DNA from: Clostridia bacterium
GTDB taxonomy: Bacteria; Bacillota_A; Clostridia; Oscillospirales; CAG-272
Direction of reading: 5' to 3'
DNA length: 19,140 nucleotides
Assembly: GCA_017626655.1 (NCBI GenBank)
Contig: JAGAIH010000362.1
Coordinates: 1 to 19,140, forward strand
The notes under the pieces were generated by a model. That model saw only the letters and a list, made by a program, of their open reading frames with translations, did no database searches and had not been told where the DNA came from. This document shows positions 6,347 through 13,427 of the stretch, one piece after another. Each line of letters opens with the position of its first letter. The stretch's first letter is position 1. A program made the translations under genes and the position numbers.

Positions 6347-7297
6347 ATGACTCATGACATCCGTGATACCCTTCGCGAGGAGATCCCAATCTTTTTTACC
6401 ACCGACGATACCTACATCCCCTACCTGGACGTCGCCATCTCCTCCCTGATCTGTAACGCCTCGAAGGCGTATACCTACCGACTCATCATCCTCAATACCG
6501 GCATCAAGCAAGAGAATATCGACCTGGTCAAGCGTCGGGAACGCGAGGGCTTTGCCATCGACTTCGTGGACATCACCGAGCAGGTCAAGGACATCCAGTC
6601 CCGCTTCAAGAACGTCTACCACTTCTCGGTGGTGACCTACTACCGTCTCTTCATCGCCTCCATGTTCCCGCAGTACAGAAAGATCGTCTACCTGGACTGC
6701 GACCTGGTGGTGCTGGGGGACATCTCCCGGCTCTACCATACCGACCTCCGGGGCAACATCTTCGGCGCGGGTCCCGAGATGTTCGTGCAAAGCACTCCCG
6801 AGTTCCGCCGCTACGCCGAGGCGGCCCTGGGCGTGGATCCCGACGGATATGTCAACGCGGGAGTCCTGGTGGTGGATCTGGAGCAGTTCCGCAAGCATAA
6901 GATTGAAGAGAAGTTCATCGACCTCATCACCCGCTACGATTTCGACCTCCTGGATCCCGACCAGGCCTACCTCAACTATCTCTGCGACGGAAAGATCCTG
7001 ACCCTGCCCAGCGGCTGGAACAAGGAGCCTCTGCCCCTGCCCTGCGAGGGAGATCTGAACATCGTCCACTACGCCCTCTACAAAAAGCCCTGGCAGTACG
7101 ACGACGTCATGTACGGCGAGCATTTCTGGAGGTACGCCGAGACGTCTCCCTACTACGAGGAGATCCTCCGCCGCAAGGCCGCCTTTGGGGACGAAGACCG
7201 AGCCGAGCGCGTCGCCATGGCGCAGGAGATCCTGGAGCACGGCACCAAGATCGCCGGATCCGACTACACCTTCGTGACCAAGCTGGGCCGCAGATAA
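6347..7297 (+). CDS. Glycosyltransferase family 8 (LgtC/general stress type)
   Basis: A 316-aa cytoplasmic sugar transferase of the GT8 family, retaining enzymes that usually move Glc or Gal from UDP-sugar. The motifs appear in family order: the nucleotide-binding start IPIFFTTDDTYIPYLDVAISSL (about 13-34), the metal-binding DxD at D117-C-D119 in KIVYLDCDLVVLGD, NAGVLVVDL (170-178), DQAYLN (205-210), and the second metal ligand H241 in NIVHYALYKKPW (238-249). The start follows GGAGG. The acceptor cannot be read from the sequence. The next two genes encode acyltransferases 12 bases downstream and then with a 4-base overlap, which points to a lipid-linked or later acylated sugar; this is inference. 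Confidence 0.9.
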   Translation: MTHDIRDTLREEIPIFFTTDDTYIPYLDVAISSLICNASKAYTYRLIILNTGIKQENIDLVKRREREGFAIDFVDITEQVKDIQSRFKNVYHFSVVTYYRLFIASMFPQYRKIVYLDCDLVVLGDISRLYHTDLRGNIFGAGPEMFVQSTPEFRRYAEAALGVDPDGYVNAGVLVVDLEQFRKHKIEEKFIDLITRYDFDLLDPDQAYLNYLCDGKILTLPSGWNKEPLPLPCEGDLNIVHYALYKKPWQYDDVMYGEHFWRYAETSPYYEEILRRKAAFGDEDRAERVAMAQEILEHGTKIAGSDYTFVTKLGRR

Positions 7298-7309
7298 GGA
7301 GACCGACAC

Positions 7310-8149
7310 ATGGAACAGTCAGCCCATAAGCTCCTGCTTCTGGAGCGCATCGCCGACCTGGAGAGGAAGCAGCTCTGGCACCTGGACGTGGAGGACGACC
7401 CCGAGACCTACCCTCTCATGCCCGATAAGGTGGATTACCTCAATAAAAAGCTCCGCAACAAGATCATGAGCCGCATCGCCAACCGCGCGGGAGAGAAGTT
7501 CTTCGAGACCCTCATCCGAAACGGCCAGCTGGTCATCAAGGAGGTGCGGGGACTGGAGAACTTCACCGCCGTGGAGGGAGGTAAGCTCATCACCTGCAAC
7601 CACTTCAGCGTGGGGGACAACTACGCCGTCTGGCGGGCCATCCGCGACCACGTAGGCGGTAAAATGCTCTACAAGGTCATCCGCGAGGGCAACTACACCA
7701 ATCCCCCCAAGCCCTTCGGCCTCATGATGAAGCACTGCAACACCCTCCCCCTGTCCAGTCAGACCGCCACCATGAAGAAGTTCAATCAGGCGGTCCGTAC
7801 TCTTCTTAGCCGCGGGGAGTCCATCCTCATCTACCCCGAGCAGGGCATGTGGTGGAACTACCGCAAGCCCCGCCCCATGCAGGAGGGCGCCTTCGCCCTG
7901 GCGGTGCTGAATAAGGCCCCCGTCATCCCCTTCTTCATCACCATGGAGGACACCGATACCATAGACGGCGACGGCTTCCCCGTCCAGGCCTTCACGGTCC
8001 ACATCCTCCCCGCCATCTACCCCGATGCCTCCCTTCCCCTCCCCGCCCGCAAGGAGAAGATGCGGCGGGAGAACTATGAGGCCTGGGTGCGTGTCTACGA
8101 GGAGTTCTATGGGATCCCTCTGGTCTACAGTGAGGAGACCGACGCATGA
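7310..8149 (+). CDS. PlsC-like lysophospholipid/1-acylglycerol-3-phosphate acyltransferase family protein
   Basis: A 279-aa protein of the LPLAT/AGPAT superfamily, which transfers acyl chains to a glycerol-phosphate or similar hydroxyl at the membrane. The catalytic HX4D box is N97-H98-F-S-V-G-D103 and the substrate-binding block is YPEQGMWW (P176-E-Q-G179). The MQEGAF segment (190-195) and VIPFFI (205-210) match later family blocks. No clear transmembrane helix is visible, and a charged N-terminal region of about 75 residues precedes the domain. It starts 12 bases after the GT8 stop and overlaps the next gene by four bases (ATGA, 8146-8149). A housekeeping PlsC is possible, but the context favours a pathway-specific acyltransferase. 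Confidence 0.85.
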   Translation: MEQSAHKLLLLERIADLERKQLWHLDVEDDPETYPLMPDKVDYLNKKLRNKIMSRIANRAGEKFFETLIRNGQLVIKEVRGLENFTAVEGGKLITCNHFSVGDNYAVWRAIRDHVGGKMLYKVIREGNYTNPPKPFGLMMKHCNTLPLSSQTATMKKFNQAVRTLLSRGESILIYPEQGMWWNYRKPRPMQEGAFALAVLNKAPVIPFFITMEDTDTIDGDGFPVQAFTVHILPAIYPDASLPLPARKEKMRRENYEAWVRVYEEFYGIPLVYSEETDA

Positions 8150-8742
8150 AGCTCTACCTGTTCATCATCGGCGTGTCCATGACGATCATCGCGGGGATCA
8201 ACATCGCCTGCGGTGTGGCGTCTCCCCTGTACGCTGCCATGGCGGTGGTCTTCTGCGTGGTGCTTCAGATCATTCTGGATTCCCTGGCCGCCCTGGCCAT
8301 CCGTCTCACTCCCGACCGCCTCTACCCCGCCGAGTCCCCCCGCTACCGTGTCCGTAGCTGGGAGAAAAAGCTCTACCTCAAGCTGGGGGTCCGCGTCTGG
8401 AAGGACCACATCCCCGACCTGGGCGGCATCGGCGGCTTCAGCAAAAGAAGGCTTCAAGCCCCCGACGACCCCGCCTACATTGAAAAGTACGTCATCGAGT
8501 GCCACAAGGGGGTGCTGACCCACAGGCTCTGCTACCCGCTGGGGATTCTGGTCATGCTTACCCTCCCGGGCGTCTGCGCTCTCACCATCGCTCTGCCCGT
8601 GGCGGTCATCAACCTCATTCTCAACGCCCTGCCCACCATGGCCCTGCGGTATAATACGCCTATGCTCCTCGGGATGCTGAAGCGGATGAAGCGGAAGCAG
8701 AGCGGGGCCGAGACCAAAGAGCGTGCGGAAGCGGCGGTGTGA
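8146..8742 (+). CDS. CrtO-like acyltransferase (glycosyl-4,4'-diaponeurosporenoate acyltransferase family)
   Basis: A 198-aa membrane protein resembling staphylococcal CrtO, which acylates the sugar of the carotenoid staphyloxanthin. Shared features are W72 followed by LGVRVWKDHIPD (80-91), FSKRRL (98-103), YIEKYVIECHKGVLTH (111-126, with E113, E118 and H126) and the C-terminal ALRYNTPMLLGMLKRMKRK (166-184), which parallels the CrtO RYNRPRL segment. Two hydrophobic segments at the N terminus (about 3-22 and 27-52) and two in the C-terminal half (about 131-165) suggest a membrane enzyme. No carotenoid genes such as crtM or crtN are in the window, so the substrate is more likely another glycolipid made by the preceding GT8. 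The match was made from memory of CrtO, not a search. Confidence 0.78.
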   Translation: MKLYLFIIGVSMTIIAGINIACGVASPLYAAMAVVFCVVLQIILDSLAALAIRLTPDRLYPAESPRYRVRSWEKKLYLKLGVRVWKDHIPDLGGIGGFSKRRLQAPDDPAYIEKYVIECHKGVLTHRLCYPLGILVMLTLPGVCALTIALPVAVINLILNALPTMALRYNTPMLLGMLKRMKRKQSGAETKERAEAAV

Positions 8743-8776
8743 TACTTCCCTTCCCCGCCAAGCTCCCTTCCATCAG

Positions 8777-8812
8777 AAAAGGTGTCTCCCCTTTTGGGAA
8801 GACACCTTTCTT
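8777..8812. terminator. Bidirectional terminator between convergent genes
   Basis: AAAGGTGTCT (8778-8787) pairs with AGACACCTTT (8800-8809), and CCC/GGG extends the stem around a TTTT loop with one mismatch. Both flanks are A/T-rich: CTTTCTTT follows on the + strand and the run of A at 8777-8780 gives a U-tract on the - strand. It lies between the CrtO-like gene (+) and the lipoprotein gene (-), so it can end both transcripts. Confidence 0.88.
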
Positions 8813-8826
8813 TATGGGCGATCGCT

Positions 8827-9267
8827 TCAAGGGTTACACTCCACCTTGAAGATCCCACAGCCTCTGTCGTTGCGGACGACCTCCACAGTGAGAGAAGCGG
8901 TCTTGTCCCCTGCCCGGATCTCGGCGGTCAGGGCATAGAAGGAGCCGCCCACGTTGGAATCGTAGTAGGCGGACCGCATACCCGTGGTCTTCTCCACCGT
9001 CGCGCCCTCGGTGAGGTCGATGCCCACCTTGGTCTTGACCTGCTCGGCAAAGGCGGCCAGCAGCTCCTCGGTCATGGCGGCGTCGGGATGGTAGAGAGCG
9101 GCGGCCTCGGCGTAGTCCTCATTTCCCAAGGCGACGAGCAGGGCGTCCATGGCGCCGCGGGCCTCCTCGCGGGTGACACCGCCCTCACAGGCGGTCAGGG
9201 AGGTGATCAGCAGGAGCAGGGCGGCGAGGACGGGCAAAATGCGGGCGGCGGTCTTGTTTCTATTCAT
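8827..9267 (-). CDS. Small lipoprotein of unknown function
   Basis: A 146-aa protein with a lipoprotein signal peptide: basic MNRNKTAAR, a hydrophobic core (10-23) and lipobox L24-T-A-C27. It would be lipid-anchored on the outside of the membrane. The mature part (about 120 residues) begins with a helix rich in Ala and Glu (EEARGAMDALLVALGNEDYAEAAALY), followed by beta-like segments, a layout seen in small NTF2-like or DUF4878-like lipoproteins; the family was not identified. The start follows AAGGAGG at good spacing and a near-consensus promoter lies just upstream, so it is probably transcribed alone. Confidence 0.8.
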   Translation of the reverse strand: MNRNKTAARILPVLAALLLLITSLTACEGGVTREEARGAMDALLVALGNEDYAEAAALYHPDAAMTEELLAAFAEQVKTKVGIDLTEGATVEKTTGMRSAYYDSNVGGSFYALTAEIRAGDKTASLTVEVVRNDRGCGIFKVECNP

Positions 9268-9302
9268 AGGGAAAAGCCTCCTTGTTGTGTTGTACTGCTA
9301 CA

Positions 9303-9331
9303 ATAATACACGTTTAGAGGGCATTTGTCAA
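9303..9331 (-). promoter_or_regulatory. SigA-type promoter for the lipoprotein gene
   Basis: On the - strand, TTGACA (complement of 9326-9331), a 17-bp spacer and TATTAT (complement of 9303-9308) form a near-consensus promoter about 35 bases upstream of the lipoprotein ATG. Confidence 0.85.
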
Positions 9332-9407
9332 GAGGGTGGCCGAAAATTCCGAAAAACCGTCAATGCTCACAAATCAGCGGATTGGTTTCTGTGAAATACA
9401 GCAACAG

Positions 9408-9449
9408 AAAACACCGTACTACCCTTGCTCGGGTGATACGGTGTTTTTT
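9408..9449 (-). terminator. Intrinsic terminator after cysE
   Basis: AAAACACCGTA (9408-9418) pairs with TACGGTGTTTT (9437-9447), with a further ACCC/GGGT inner stem. On the - strand the hairpin ends in TTTT; on the + strand it is followed by TTT. It starts 11 bases beyond the cysE stop codon. It could also stop + strand read-through. Confidence 0.9.
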
Positions 9450-9459
9450 CTGCATGGGA

Positions 9460-10182
9460 TCACTCCCCGTCGGCCATATGGGCGTCCAGCTTCTTTTCGA
9501 TCCTGGCCAGCTCCTGGGCCACAGGGTCGGGGATATGGACCTGGTCCAGAACTTGGTTCAGGTCGTCGGGCTTACGGCCTCCGCGGCGCACCACCCGGGC
9601 AGGGATACCCACGGCGGTGGAGTTCTCGGGGACCTCCTTGAGGACCACGGCGTTGGCGGCAATCTTGGAGTTGTCCTCGATCTTGAAGGGGCCCAGGACC
9701 TTGGCGCCCGCGCCAACCAATACGTTGTTGCCGAGGGTGGGGTGACGCTTGCCCACGTCCTTGCCGGTACCGCCCAGGGTCACGCCCTGGTAGAGGGTGC
9801 AGTTATCCCCGATCTCGGTGGTCTCGCCGATGACCACACCCATACCGTGGTCGATGAACAGCCCCTTGCCGATGGTGGCGCCGGGGTGGATCTCGATGCC
9901 GGTCTTGTGGCGGGCCCACTGGCTGACGGCGCGGGCGGCGAAGTAATGCTTTGACAGGTAGAGCTTATGGGCCACGCGGTAGGCCAGGATGGCGTGGACG
10001 CCCGAGTAGAGGAGCAGGATCTCCAGATCACTGCGGGCGGCGGGGTCGCGCTGGCGGACGGCCTCAATGTCGGTGGCGATTTCTTCGCGGATGGCGGAGA
10101 TGGTGTCGGTCACCTTGCGGGTAGACCTTTTGCAGATACGGGGCAGATCAAAGTTGATGATATACTCACGATCACGGTTCAT
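9460..10182 (-). CDS. cysE: Serine O-acetyltransferase
   Basis: A 240-aa cytoplasmic enzyme that acetylates L-serine with acetyl-CoA, the first step of cysteine synthesis. The chosen start, MNRDREY at 10182, follows AAGAGGT with an 8-base gap. An in-frame ATG at 10260 would add 26 residues, but that stretch is encoded by an interspersed repeat and has low-complexity [12 protein letters not shown], so it is rejected. The N-terminal helical domain (about 1-100) is followed by left-handed beta-helix hexapeptide repeats: [58 protein letters not shown] and the CoA-side AVGIPARVV. The H in FIDHG and in KRHPTLG are the expected catalytic positions. No cysK is nearby and no T-box was seen upstream. 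Confidence 0.9.
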   Translation of the reverse strand: MNRDREYIINFDLPRICKRSTRKVTDTISAIREEIATDIEAVRQRDPAARSDLEILLLYSGVHAILAYRVAHKLYLSKHYFAARAVSQWARHKTGIEIHPGATIGKGLFIDHGMGVVIGETTEIGDNCTLYQGVTLGGTGKDVGKRHPTLGNNVLVGAGAKVLGPFKIEDNSKIAANAVVLKEVPENSTAVGIPARVVRRGGRKPDDLNQVLDQVHIPDPVAQELARIEKKLDAHMADGE

Positions 10183-10221
10183 GGGCGGGTACCTCTTGGG
10201 GGGATTGGAATGGGATGGGAT

Positions 10222-10311
10222 GCCCTCTCTGTCACGCCTGCGGCGTGCCACCTCTCCCATGGGAAGAGGCTTACCTGCGAGGGTGCAAAGGCCGCAGGCG
10301 GGTGAGAGGGC
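10222..10311. repeat. Cloverleaf-like palindromic interspersed element
   Basis: GCCCTCTC (10222-10229) pairs with GAGAGGGC (10304-10311) and encloses three hairpins: CACGCC-tgc-GGCGTG (10233-10247), an imperfect CCTCTCCC/GGGAAGAGG (10251-10269) and CCTGCG/CGCAGG (10274-10298). The ends and hairpin motifs resemble a CCCTCTC...GAGAGGG repeat common in gut Clostridia genomes (recalled, not searched). It lies in the 161-base space between the ECF S component and cysE, and no protein is encoded. Confidence 0.75.
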
Positions 10312-10343
10312 TTTCTACGGACATAGCGGAGATCGATAACGGA

Positions 10344-11027
10344 TCAGCGTCGGATCTTCTTGGACAGGAGACAGACCAGGCGCTCCAAGGCGGGGGAGAA
10401 AATGAGGTTGATGGCCAGCTCCAGAAGATAATTGATGCCGGCGCAAATGATCAGAATGAAGTACACAGCGGAATACCCGGCGCCTGCGGCGAATTCGCTG
10501 ATGGTGCTGTAGATCAGGAAGCAGCCCAGCACGAACACACCGGTATTGACGGTGGGCACCAGAGCGGCGGCCACGAAGACGGCCAGCCATACGCTCTTCT
10601 TGGACAGGACACGGTAGACCCAGCCCCCGACAAAGCCCGCGGCGGTGGTCTTGACGGTGCAGATCAAGGCGGCCATGATGGGGGTGTTATCGAACAGGAA
10701 GCCCGTGAAGGGATCCATGTGCATGACGCCCAGGGACACGAACACGGTCATGCCGTAGATAAAGCCCAGGATGGCGCCTGCGGCGGGACCCAGGAGCATG
10801 GCGCCCAGGGCGATGGGGATCAGCACCAGGCTGATCTTGGTGCCGAAGGCGGGGATGGCGACACCCGAGAAGTGGAGGGCCATGATCACGGCGGTGAGCA
10901 GGGCCAGCTGGACGAGGTAGAGGATCTGCTGCTTTTGCTTGCGGCGGCGATCCCGCAGGGTGGGGGCGGTACGGCCGACGGTGCCGTCCTCCCGAGCGAC
11001 GTTCCGCTCGTTTTGGTTGTTGTTCAT
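10344..11027 (-). CDS. ECF transporter S component, probable pantothenate-specific
   Basis: A 227-aa membrane protein with about six hydrophobic segments after a charged 36-residue N-terminal extension. The first helix carries the AxxxA motif (A42-A46 and A46-A50) used by S components to dock on the shared EcfT protein. The second region, KISLVLIPIALGAMLLGPAAGAILGFIYG (about 64-92), is typical of the RibU/PanT-like fold. S components bind a vitamin and use the common EcfAA'T module, which is not in this window. The gene lies 105 bases downstream of coaX on the same strand, so pantothenate is the best substrate guess; this is inference from context. AAAGGAG precedes the start. The leader contains a TGAGG/CCTCA hairpin next to the ribosome site but no recognised riboswitch. 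Confidence 0.83.
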   Translation of the reverse strand: MNNNQNERNVAREDGTVGRTAPTLRDRRRKQKQQILYLVQLALLTAVIMALHFSGVAIPAFGTKISLVLIPIALGAMLLGPAAGAILGFIYGMTVFVSLGVMHMDPFTGFLFDNTPIMAALICTVKTTAAGFVGGWVYRVLSKKSVWLAVFVAAALVPTVNTGVFVLGCFLIYSTISEFAAGAGYSAVYFILIICAGINYLLELAINLIFSPALERLVCLLSKKIRR

Positions 11028-11132
11028 GTTCTTTCTCCTTTGAGGACTTTCACCTCATGCTGCCGTCCGCTCAGGGTACGGCGCGTAAAAATGTATGATC
11101 GCCGCTTGCCTTGGGGCTTTGCGGGAATCAAC

Positions 11133-11957
11133 TTACTTGTTTTTCTTGGCCTCTCGCTCGGCGGTGGCCTTGTAGATGAAGTACAGCCCCAAGAGCGTCA
11201 GATCGAGCTCGCGGACGATCTCATGGGTACAGGCGGGTAGGACCAATTCCGCCAGGCCTCCCGTGGCCACGATGGGCAGGGCGGCGTTTGGGGGGAGCTT
11301 CAGCTCCTCCTTGATGCGCTCGATCATGCCGTCAATCATGCAGGCGGTGCCTAGGACCAGTCCCGAGCGGAGGGCGGCGGCGGTATTCTTACCCAGAGCG
11401 GAATCGGGGGCCTTCAGCTCCATGTAGGGGATCTGGGCGGCGGCGGCGCGGAGGCCCTCCAGCGAGGTCGTCACGCCGGGGGCAATGGAGACGCCCACCA
11501 GCTCTCGGGCCATGTTCACGGCTCCGCAGACGGTAGCGGTACCGAAGTCCAGGAAGATCACGGGAGCGCCGTAGAGCTTCACGGCGGCAGAGGCGTTGGT
11601 AACGATATCGGCCCCCAGGGCGGCGGGATCCTCCACCCGCAGGCTGATGCCGGTACGGACACCGCCCCCGATGTGGGTGACGGGGATGGGGGCGTCGCCC
11701 CCCAGCTTCTCCACGGCGGCCTCCAGGGTATGGGTGAGCTGGGGCACCACGGAACCCATCACGGCGGCGGTGATGGCGCCGTGGTAGCCCTTATCGGCCA
11801 GCAGACCGCGGATGATGACGGCATACTCGTCGGCGGTTCGCCCCGTGGCGGCGGACAGCTTGGCGGTGAGGGCTGGGGTAGGGCGGGGATCGGCGGCGGT
11901 CAGGTCAAAGAGACCCAGGGAAATGCTGGAATTGCCGATGTCGATGGCCAGGAGCAT
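11133..11957 (-). CDS. coaX: Type III pantothenate kinase
   Basis: A 274-aa kinase that phosphorylates pantothenate, the first step of coenzyme A synthesis; the family is an ASKHA-fold enzyme distinct from CoaA. It shows the N-terminal phosphate loop D6-I-G-N-S (IDIGNSSISLGLF), the GADIVTNASAAV segment (115-126), D137-F-G-T-A and the GVSIAPG turn (155-161). The start follows AAGGAGG at ideal spacing. Its length is slightly above the usual 255-260. It precedes an ECF S component on the same strand, linking uptake and activation of the vitamin. Confidence 0.93.
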   Translation of the reverse strand: MLLAIDIGNSSISLGLFDLTAADPRPTPALTAKLSAATGRTADEYAVIIRGLLADKGYHGAITAAVMGSVVPQLTHTLEAAVEKLGGDAPIPVTHIGGGVRTGISLRVEDPAALGADIVTNASAAVKLYGAPVIFLDFGTATVCGAVNMARELVGVSIAPGVTTSLEGLRAAAAQIPYMELKAPDSALGKNTAAALRSGLVLGTACMIDGMIERIKEELKLPPNAALPIVATGGLAELVLPACTHEIVRELDLTLLGLYFIYKATAEREAKKNK

Positions 11958-11979
11958 GGGAAACCTCCTTATAGAGTAT

Positions 11980-12009
11980 GTGATAGCGGGAAAAAGAGTA
12001 ACGGGTCAA
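11980..12009 (-). promoter_or_regulatory. Possible weak promoter for coaX
   Basis: On the - strand, TTGACC (complement of 12004-12009), an 18-bp spacer and TATCAC (complement of 11980-11985) give a partial SigA match about 23-50 bases upstream of the coaX start. The -35 box touches the edge of the 7-nt repeat element, so the repeat may have replaced or supplied promoter sequence. The -10 match is only 4 of 6. Confidence 0.3.
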
Positions 12010-12168
12010 TTCGTAATTCGCAATTCGTAATTCGTAATTCGTAATGACGCGGAGAGGCATACGAAATACGAAAGCCCTGTGCCGCGTCCCGCGGAAGTGC
12101 AACCGCACGCCTGCCAAGCCGTTCCTCCGTTCTCCCAATTACGAATTACGAATTATGAATTACGAATT
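12008..12168. repeat. Inverted pair of 7-nt tandem repeats (AATTCGT / AATTACG blocks)
   Basis: The left block (12008-12045) is five AATTCGT-type units plus three bases, and the right block (12137-12168) is four units of the reverse complement AATTACG plus four bases. They are separated by 91 bases of ordinary composition and could fold as one long stem. Only single-base differences occur between units. The right block ends exactly at the stop codon of the Sel1-repeat gene and the left block lies 50 bases from the coaX start. Confidence 0.88.
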
Positions 12169-12987
12169 TCAATCCTCGTCCTCGTCGCTCTCTCCGATGC
12201 GCTTTCTTGTGTTCGCGGGCTTCATGCGGAGGCGGGCGCGGGCTTTTTCCACGTCGTAGGGGGGCAGGGTCTTGAGCTTCTTGAAGGCGTCGAAGCTGCC
12301 GTCCTCGGCGGCGCGGACGTAGAGCTCGATGGCCTTTTCGCGGTCGTACATCCGCCCCAGGCCCTCCTCGGCGCACTTGGCCAGGAGGTACTCGGCGTTG
12401 CCCTTGGCGGCTCCCACGTAGTCCCCATCGTGGCGGGCGGCCTTGCGGATGTAGCGGATGGCCTCGTACTCGTCGGCCTCCACGATCTCAAAGCGCTTGT
12501 CCATGAGCTCGTCGGCGTACTCCCCGTTCTCGTCGGGGGTGGGGGGCAATAGAAAAGCGGAATCGGGGGTGTCGGGGCGGTGGAAGGGGATGCGGCGGAT
12601 GCTGATGATGTCGGGCTCCCCCACACAGCCCGTGAGCCGCACCATGGCCAGGTAGAGCTGAGCCTCGATGCACCCGCACTCGGCGGCGGTGAGCATATAG
12701 GCGTAGCCCTCGGCGGGGTCGCAGGGGACACCGCGGCCCGTGACCAGCATGGCCCCCGCGTTGTAGGCGGCGTCACCCTCCTCCTCGTAGCGGAGGTAGG
12801 TGTACAGCTCGAAGGCCTTTGCGGGGTCGGGATCGATGCCGTAGCCGTACTGGAGGCAGTAGGCGTAGTTGAAGATGGCGCGGGTGTGGCCCGCCTTCAT
12901 GCCCTCATCGTAGATGCGGAGGGCGTCGGTGTATCGGCCCTCGGTGAAGAGGGCATTGGCTTTGATAATGGCGTTATCCAGATTCAT
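12169..12987 (-). CDS. Sel1-like / TPR repeat protein
   Basis: A 272-aa protein built of helical repeats of the Sel1 type, which act as protein-binding scaffolds. Repeat-like segments include NALFTEGRYTDALRIYDEG (about 11-29), AIFNYAYCLQYGYGIDPDPAKAFELY (37-62), AAYNAGAMLVTGRGVPCDPAEGYAYML (73-99), AEYLLAKCAEEGLGRMYDREKAIELYVRA and a final DAFKKLKTL. A non-repeat insertion rich in Pro, Asp and Glu splits the array near 122-165. The C terminus is basic, then acidic (ESDEDED). The start ATG directly follows the TAA stop of the upstream gene (TAAATG), so the two are translationally coupled. Function unknown. Confidence 0.82.
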   Translation of the reverse strand: MNLDNAIIKANALFTEGRYTDALRIYDEGMKAGHTRAIFNYAYCLQYGYGIDPDPAKAFELYTYLRYEEEGDAAYNAGAMLVTGRGVPCDPAEGYAYMLTAAECGCIEAQLYLAMVRLTGCVGEPDIISIRRIPFHRPDTPDSAFLLPPTPDENGEYADELMDKRFEIVEADEYEAIRYIRKAARHDGDYVGAAKGNAEYLLAKCAEEGLGRMYDREKAIELYVRAAEDGSFDAFKKLKTLPPYDVEKARARLRMKPANTRKRIGESDEDED

Positions 12988-13341
12988 TTACTTACGGTAA
13001 TATACGTAATGCACCACAATGGTCCTCTCCACGCCGCCGTGCTCCTTGTCGGGGGCGGTGATGACCACCCCGTCGTTGGACATCAAAATCCACGCTTGCA
13101 TATCGTTGATATCGCACCGCAGGATGGTCTCGGAGGGAGTGGAGACGATGAGCTCGTCGGTCTCCCGCTTGATGTTCAAAGAGCCGCTGCGGCCGATGAC
13201 GTCCTCGTTGTCGCCGTGCTTTTCGGTGATGTACTTGATGGGATAGCCGCAAATTTTTTCGGCCATATCGTGGCGGAAGCGGGGGGAATCGGGGTTCTTG
13301 CTCTTGGTCCAGTGGGACACGACTTTCTTGAAAAAGCCCAT
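12988..13341 (-). CDS. Hypothetical protein, coupled to the Sel1-repeat gene
   Basis: A 117-aa soluble protein of unrecognised family. The N terminus is basic (MGFFKKVVSHWTKSK), and the rest alternates short beta-like segments (YPIKYITEKHG, GSLNIKRETDELIVS, AWILMSNDGVVITAPDKEH, TIVVHYVYYRK), suggesting a small beta-rich domain. No motif for catalysis or metal binding is visible. The ATG follows GAAAGGAG at good spacing, supporting a real gene. It is directly joined to the Sel1-repeat gene with no gap, so the products may work together. Confidence 0.72.
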   Translation of the reverse strand: MGFFKKVVSHWTKSKNPDSPRFRHDMAEKICGYPIKYITEKHGDNEDVIGRSGSLNIKRETDELIVSTPSETILRCDINDMQAWILMSNDGVVITAPDKEHGGVERTIVVHYVYYRK

Positions 13342-13427
13342 GGTTGCGGCTCCTTTCGGGGGGATTCAAATTTGGGTTTGACGGTGGGTTTATAAACCAA
13401 CGTGTAAAGAAGAGACTGCCATGTTAC

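Noticed and set aside
5993..7309. Long - strand frame opposite the GT8 gene
   Set aside because: The GT8 gene has complete motifs, a consensus promoter and a ribosome site; the opposing frame has Gly/Val/Asp-rich composition typical of shadows and runs through the repeat array.
11028..11132. Riboswitch or T-box in the leader of the ECF S component
   Set aside because: Only a small TGAGG/CCTCA hairpin near the ribosome site is visible; no conserved riboswitch core or T-box sequence was found by eye.
10215..11240. 341-codon + strand frame opposite the ECF S component
   Set aside because: Shadow of a membrane protein gene, rich in Gln/His/Gly/Asp, and it includes the palindromic repeat.
12008..12168. 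CRISPR-like direct repeats
   Set aside because: Units are 7 nt with no spacers and occur as an inverted pair.
13387..13398. 12-bp perfect palindrome GGTTTATAAACC as a possible operator upstream of the 117-aa gene
   Set aside because: One short A/T-centred palindrome without a convincing promoter around it is not enough to call a regulatory site.
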